Assembly (NCBI GenBank): GCA_008933705.1
Contig: WBUN01000038.1
Location: 1 to 45,017, forward strand
DNA: 45,017 bases
From: Hyphomicrobiaceae bacterium
Lineage (GTDB): Bacteria > Pseudomonadota > Alphaproteobacteria > Rhizobiales > Hyphomicrobiaceae
Direction: 5' to 3'
The notes beneath the pieces are model-generated. The model saw only the letters and a program-made list of their open reading frames with translations, was not told where the DNA came from and ran no database searches. Position numbers and translations under genes: made by a program. Below are positions 41,300 through 45,017 of the stretch, piece by piece. Each line of letters begins with the position of its first letter. The stretch's first letter is position 1.

Positions 41300-42303
41300 G
41301 CCCGCACTCCCAGCCCCATCAAGGCGACCAGCTCATCCACCGCCAGCGCCGGCGTGCGCCTGCCCGCCCGTACGTCGCCCTCAAGCTCGTGGAGGCGCTT
41401 GGCTATCGCCGCGTCCGACTGCAGCGCCGCCAGCAGCCGCTGCTGCAGTAGATCGCGCATCCAGTCGACGGCTTGCGCGCCCCTCCGCGCCTGAAACTCG
41501 CCGGACGCCGTCATAAGATCCTTGTGCTCAAGGATCTTGGCCCACAGCTTTTCGAGCCCGCGGTTCTCCTGCGAGGAGATGGTCAGCACCGGCGGCGCCC
41601 AGGTCGGCGACTCCGGGGCAATGATGCTGAGCGCGCCCTGGTAGATCGCCGCCGCCTTCTTCGCGCGCGCAATGTTGTCGCCGTCGGCCTTGGTGATGGC
41701 GATCATGTCGGCGATCTCGATGATGCCGCGCTTGATGCCCTGCAGATCGTCGCCGCCGCCGGCCAGCAGCAGCACCAGGAAGAAATCGACCATGCCGGCG
41801 ACCGCCACCTCCGACTGGCCGACGCCGACGGTCTCGACGATGACGATGTCGAAGCCGGCCGCCTCGACCAGCGCCATGGTCTCGCGCGTCTTCCGTGCCA
41901 CCCCGCCCAGCGTGCCCGATGTCGGCGAGGGGCGGATGAAGGCGTTGCGGCTCTGCGCCAAGCGTACCATGCGGGTCTTGTCGCCGAGGATCGAGCCGCC
42001 CGAGCGTGTTGACGTCGGATCGACGGCCAGCACGGCGACCTTGTGCCCCTGCTCAACCAGGTCCATGCCGAGCTGATCGATCAGCGTCGACTTGCCGACG
42101 CCCGGCACGCCGGTGATGCCGATGCGATGCGCCTTGCCCGTATAGGGCAGCAGGCGTTGCAGCAGCTCCTGCGCCTGGGCCATGTGCTCGGGCCTGGCGC
42201 TTTCGATCAGCGTGATGGCACGCGCCAGCGTGGCCCGATCGCCCGCACGCAGACGGTCGGCATACTCGTCGATTGTCGCCAGGCGCTGCCGGGCTGCGGC
42301 CAT
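41296..42303 (-). CDS. meaB: MeaB/ArgK-type GTPase, methylmalonyl-CoA mutase chaperone
   Basis: The 335-residue G3E-family P-loop GTPase protects and reactivates the B12-dependent methylmalonyl-CoA mutase. The Walker A GVPGVGKST spans residues 65-73. 'VDPTSTRSGGSILGDKTRM' (switch region), 'IVIVETVGVGQSEVAVAGMVD' (Walker B and the MeaB-specific extension) and 'ITKADGDN' (NKxD-type base recognition) follow. The C-terminal dimerisation arm is 'WMRDLLQQRLLAALQSD'. The start at 42303 gives the normal N-terminus; the frame is open upstream to 42366. No mutase gene is in the window. Because pim-type oxidation of odd-chain acids yields propionyl-CoA, the enzyme may be used in the same metabolism, but this is inference. 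Confidence 0.93.
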   Translation of the reverse strand: MAAARQRLATIDEYADRLRAGDRATLARAITLIESARPEHMAQAQELLQRLLPYTGKAHRIGITGVPGVGKSTLIDQLGMDLVEQGHKVAVLAVDPTSTRSGGSILGDKTRMVRLAQSRNAFIRPSPTSGTLGGVARKTRETMALVEAAGFDIVIVETVGVGQSEVAVAGMVDFFLVLLLAGGGDDLQGIKRGIIEIADMIAITKADGDNIARAKKAAAIYQGALSIIAPESPTWAPPVLTISSQENRGLEKLWAKILEHKDLMTASGEFQARRGAQAVDWMRDLLQQRLLAALQSDAAIAKRLHELEGDVRAGRRTPALAVDELVALMGLGVRA

Positions 42304-42438
42304 CGGGCATCGATCTCCAATCAGCCCTGGAGCATGGAAAGAATCGTGCCCGCCAACAAGCCCCAATCCCGTCGCGGCCGCGCATCGCCCAATCCCTGGG
42401 CAATCGCACCAGCTATCGAGGATTGGCCCACCCGGCGG

Positions 42439-43128
42439 TCACGGCTTGTTGGCCGCCAGCAGGGCTGCGACATTGGCCTTGTGCTTTGCCAGCATCGCAG
42501 TGACCGTATCGCCGCTGCGATAGGGCGCATAGAGGTAGTAGAAGATCAGCTTGCCTCTGGGAAAGGCGGCGGCGAACAGCGCAATCTGCGTCTTGTCCGT
42601 GCCGGCCTCGGTCTTGAACCGCTGTGCGACTGCCGCGTAGCAGGCGTCGGCCTCTTCGGCAATGACGCCGAGAAACCGGGTCTGGCTGACCTTCACCGCT
42701 CGCATGACCTGCTCGATGCGTGCGTTGAGATCCGGCGTCAGGCTCGACATTGCCCTATCGCCTTCGGCACGAAGGCCGGCGCACACCTGCTTCAAGGCTT
42801 GCCCGGGGTCGGGCTCCGGCGGCCCGCTCTCTGCGCTGATGACGGTCTGATATTGCGCCGTATCGTCGAGCAGCTTGCGCTTGCCCGCACGCCAATCGGA
42901 GAGCTGCCTGCAATCGGCAAAGGCGGCGACCAGCCGGTTTGTCTTCGGCAGCAGGTCCTCGATCACCTTGATAAGGCGCGCCTCGCCGGCCTGGGCCCGC
43001 TGCAGCGCGCACTGTCCGGGCGGCGTCGTCAGGCTCACCACCGTCTGCCCCAGGGTGATGCTCTCGGCCCCGGCTTGCAGGGCACCGCAGAGGAAGATGA
43101 CGAACGCGGCCGCCAGGCGAGCGAGCAT
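42439..43128 (-). CDS. Secreted hypothetical protein, 229 aa
   Basis: The product has a signal peptide (MLARLAAAFVIFLCGALQAGAES) and a mature domain with 'QTVVSLTTPPGQCALQRAQAGEARLIKVIEDLL', several cysteines (in 'GQCAL', 'FADCRQL', 'QVCAGL' and 'DACYAA'), and the segment 'GKLIFYYLYAPYRSGDTVTAMLAKHKANVAALLAANK'. It resembles exported proteins of Hyphomicrobiales that I know only as hypothetical. No catalytic motif is recognised. It lies 135 bases downstream of the next gene on its own strand and the same distance upstream of meaB. The gap to meaB holds no clear feature. Confidence 0.75.
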   Translation of the reverse strand: MLARLAAAFVIFLCGALQAGAESITLGQTVVSLTTPPGQCALQRAQAGEARLIKVIEDLLPKTNRLVAAFADCRQLSDWRAGKRKLLDDTAQYQTVISAESGPPEPDPGQALKQVCAGLRAEGDRAMSSLTPDLNARIEQVMRAVKVSQTRFLGVIAEEADACYAAVAQRFKTEAGTDKTQIALFAAAFPRGKLIFYYLYAPYRSGDTVTAMLAKHKANVAALLAANKP

Positions 43129-43188
43129 GCGTGTTCTCCGATGGCGATCAAGATCGGCTGACGCACGGTCGGCGCGCCGCCGCAGGTT

Positions 43189-43563
43189 CTACTCCCGGAT
43201 ATCCGTACGAAATGTCTTGGACACGACTTTCCAGCCGTCCTTGAGCTTCAACAGCGTCAGGTAGTCCGTGAAATAGCGCGGATGGATCGAGCATTCGAGC
43301 TTCACGAATGCCGTCTCGGGCCCCGACAGATCAATGGAGACGATCCGGTCCGTGCGCTTCAAACCTTTCGCCTTGGCGGATGGTCGCCCCTTGACGAACT
43401 CGAACCACTTCTCGCGCGGCAGGTCGCTCACGCCGCCCTCGTGCATGGAATAAAGATGGCTCACCTCATGGAAGGCGCTCGCCAGCTTGCCCGTGTCACC
43501 CTCGTGGAGCCCATCGAGATAGGTCCACACCACTTTCTCGATTGCGTCGATGTCACCGGCCAT
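43189..43563 (-). CDS. NTF2-like (lumazine-binding/SnoaL-type) protein
   Basis: The 124-residue protein has 'DAIEKVVWTYLDGLHEGDTGKLASAFHEVSHLYSMHEGGVSDLPREKWFEFVKG'. This is the cone-shaped NTF2-like pattern, with an N-terminal helix pair and conserved His and Trp. It is followed by beta strands 'RIVSIDLSGPETAFVKLECSI' and 'YFTDYLTLLKLKDGWKVVSKTFRT'. This is the type annotated as 'putative lumazine-binding'. The start at 43563 is preferred because GGAGG lies five bases upstream; GTG 43575 would overlap that site. The enzymatic or binding role is unknown. Confidence 0.82.
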   Translation of the reverse strand: MAGDIDAIEKVVWTYLDGLHEGDTGKLASAFHEVSHLYSMHEGGVSDLPREKWFEFVKGRPSAKAKGLKRTDRIVSIDLSGPETAFVKLECSIHPRYFTDYLTLLKLKDGWKVVSKTFRTDIRE

Positions 43564-43599
43564 GGGGTCCTCCACGTTGCTGGGATGCCACGGCTTGCG

Positions 43600-44523
43600 T
43601 CACCGAGGCCCCTCCTGCCCGATCGCACGCCGCTGCGGCTGCGTCGATAGCGCACCCACGGCGATTGCGCCAATCACGAGCGCGGCGCCGAGCAATCTCC
43701 ATGCGCCGATCGCTTCGCCGAGAAACAGCGCCGAGGCAACCAGCGCCGCCACCGGAATGGCCGCCGTGGCAAGGCCGGCGAGCCACGTCTCGACATAAGG
43801 CAGGCCACGATACCACAGCCAGAGGCAGATGACGCTCGCCGCCAGCGCGTACCAGGTGCCGAGCAGCCACATGCCTGGCCGCACCGACCAGACATCGAAC
43901 GCGGCTGCCTGCGGAATGGCGAGCGGCACCGCCATCACCAGGGCAACGAGATTGGCCCCGAGCGACAGCCGCAAAGGCTGGAACGGCGGCGCCAGCCGCT
44001 TGCCGAGCAGCACGAAGCTCGCCTCGCACAGCACCGCGCCTGCGACCAGCATGTTGCCGATCGGCGTTGCGCCCCCGGCCGCCGCGCCGGTCACCTGGAT
44101 CAGCAGCAGGCCTGCCACCGCCAGGGCCGCCGCCGCCGTTTGCAGCCGCGACAGCCGATCGCCGGCCAGTGCCACGCCGAGCACCGCGACGACGGCCGGC
44201 AGGGAGGCCGTGATGATGCCGGCGTCGGCCGCCGCCGTGCGCTTCACCCCCTCGAACATGAACACCGTGAAGCCGACCATACCGAGCAGAGCCATCAGCA
44301 GCAGGTCGCGCCGTTGTGCACCCGACATTTCGCGAAGCCTCGGCCCGCCTTCCCCGCGCACCATCAGGGCCAGCACGGCACTCGCCACGACGAAGCGGAA
44401 CAGCACGAACAGGTACACCGGGATCTCGGCCGCGATCGCCTTGCCGAACGCCACGTTGGCACCGGTCAGCGCCATGGCGGCCGAGAGCGACAAGGCGGCA
44501 GCGATGGGCGTCCGGTGCGGCAT
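43600..44523 (-). CDS. EamA/DMT-family transporter
   Basis: The 307-residue membrane protein has ten hydrophobic helices in two EamA repeats: 'AAMALTGANVAFGKAIAAEIPVYLFVLFRFVVASAVLALM', 'GIITASLPAVVAVLGVALAGDRLS', then 'GNMLVAGAVLCEASFVLLGKRLA' and 'AIPVAALVASALFLGEAIGAWRLLGAALVIGAIAVGAL'. The second half has the conserved Glu of the family (LGEAIG). It is not a close copy of the EamA gene at 39614-40504. The start at 44523 is the first Met of the conserved core; the open frame runs much further upstream without family similarity. Substrate unknown. Confidence 0.88.
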   Translation of the reverse strand: MPHRTPIAAALSLSAAMALTGANVAFGKAIAAEIPVYLFVLFRFVVASAVLALMVRGEGGPRLREMSGAQRRDLLLMALLGMVGFTVFMFEGVKRTAAADAGIITASLPAVVAVLGVALAGDRLSRLQTAAAALAVAGLLLIQVTGAAAGGATPIGNMLVAGAVLCEASFVLLGKRLAPPFQPLRLSLGANLVALVMAVPLAIPQAAAFDVWSVRPGMWLLGTWYALAASVICLWLWYRGLPYVETWLAGLATAAIPVAALVASALFLGEAIGAWRLLGAALVIGAIAVGALSTQPQRRAIGQEGPR

Positions 44524-44655
44524 CGCACCGTCATGCCTTTGCCAAATCTCCCTGGCAAGCACGCACACGTTCCTCAGCAGGACGCCCGGCATTTGCGGGA
44601 TGCCGCGTCGTTCCACTAAGTTCGCCTCCGAACACGTCGCAGAAGGAGTGCCGCC

Positions 44656-45017
44656 ATGCCCGCGCTGTCGCAGGCCGACATCCCGCTCGTCATCGTGATC
44701 GGCGTGGCGCTCCTCATCTACGCCTTTCTGTGGTTTGCAACCCGGCGCCTGCCGCCGCTCACCCGTGTGCTGGCGCGTCTTGCTCCTGCCCTGCTGCTGA
44801 TCATCCCGATTGCGATCTACCTGTCCCTCGGCGTGACGTTGCAACGCCAGGCGGCGGCGCCGCCGCAACCCTCGGCGCAGCAGACCGATGCGCCCGATGC
44901 CGAGCGGCGACCCAAGAAGAAGGCCATGCGTCGCAATGGCCCCAGCATGGCCGAAAGCGAAGAGAAGATCGTCCCGCCCCTGACGGGGCGGTCCGCCCCG
45001 CCGCAGCCTCCGCTGAC
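44656..45017 (+). CDS. Membrane protein of unknown function, truncated by the window end
   Basis: AAGGAG precedes the ATG by seven bases. The visible 120 residues contain two hydrophobic segments (IPLVIVIGVALLIYAFLWF, residues ~9-27, and LARLAPALLLIIPIAIYLSL, ~40-59). A Pro/Ala/Gln/Arg-rich region follows with a basic patch (RRPKKKAMRRN) and acidic residues. The frame is still open at the window edge, so a C-terminal domain may follow. No family can be assigned from this part. It is divergent from the EamA transporter, with 132 bases between starts. Confidence 0.7.
   Translation, partial: MPALSQADIPLVIVIGVALLIYAFLWFATRRLPPLTRVLARLAPALLLIIPIAIYLSLGVTLQRQAAAPPQPSAQQTDAPDAERRPKKKAMRRNGPSMAESEEKIVPPLTGRSAPPQPPL

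Overview
The window is GC-rich chromosomal DNA from an alphaproteobacterium, most likely a soil or freshwater Hyphomicrobiales-type organism. The grounds are the codon bias, a pim-type dicarboxylate degradation operon, a complete HutF/HutG histidine pathway, small secreted proteins of a rhizobial style, and hairpin repeats typical of that group. This placement is inferred from gene content; no rRNA or tRNA gene was recognised.

Layout. 1-0.75 kb: the 3' end of an IS5-type transposase and two small ORFs. 1.0-6.3 kb: a GMC oxidoreductase, then a more AT-rich accessory block (ArsR regulator, VOC protein, lipoprotein-like alpha/beta hydrolase, HCCA-isomerase-like protein, second VOC protein) bracketed by a 25-nt direct repeat. 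6.75-13.1 kb: an SDR divergent from a CoA ligase / thiolase / two acyl-CoA dehydrogenase operon that matches pimABCD, for beta-oxidation of dicarboxylates or other acids. 13.1-14.1 kb: a gene-free array of hairpin-ended repeats. 14.2-22.6 kb: a Spy-like periplasmic protein and the complete hut regulon. hutI-hutH-hutG-hutU lie on the minus strand and hutF-hutC on the plus strand, and together they take histidine to glutamate plus formate. 22.9-30.8 kb: aldehyde dehydrogenase, amidase, a DsbD/ScsB-like reductase with a redoxin partner, and a Kef-type antiporter. 30.9-33.4 kb: a GT1-like glycosyltransferase divergent from a MarR regulator, and an orphan protein. 33.5-34.2 kb: a small-gene locus described below. 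34.3-45 kb: PRISE-type SDR, secreted proteins, FabI, a MarR/GST divergent pair, 2TM protein, two EamA transporters, a pyroglutamyl-peptidase-like protein overlapping MeaB, an NTF2-like protein and a truncated membrane protein.

The least explained locus is at 33,492-34,168 on the minus strand. Two tandem paralogues of 80-82 residues each carry six aligned cysteines and end in an almost identical tail. They are preceded by a 32-codon signal-peptide-like ORF whose stop overlaps the next start, and by an FNR/FixK-like palindrome. Codon-phased indels and synonymous differences between the copies support coding. The function is unknown.

A second theme is non-coding. Several dispersed elements (90 bp twice, 149 bp at least twice, plus shorter hairpins) share one architecture: hairpin-bearing ends in inverted orientation. 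They lie between genes, including inside the pim operon. Two regulator genes (2913 and 32237) appear to be leaderless. A third regulator shares its promoter region with GST, and that region carries three TGCANCTGCATG iterons.
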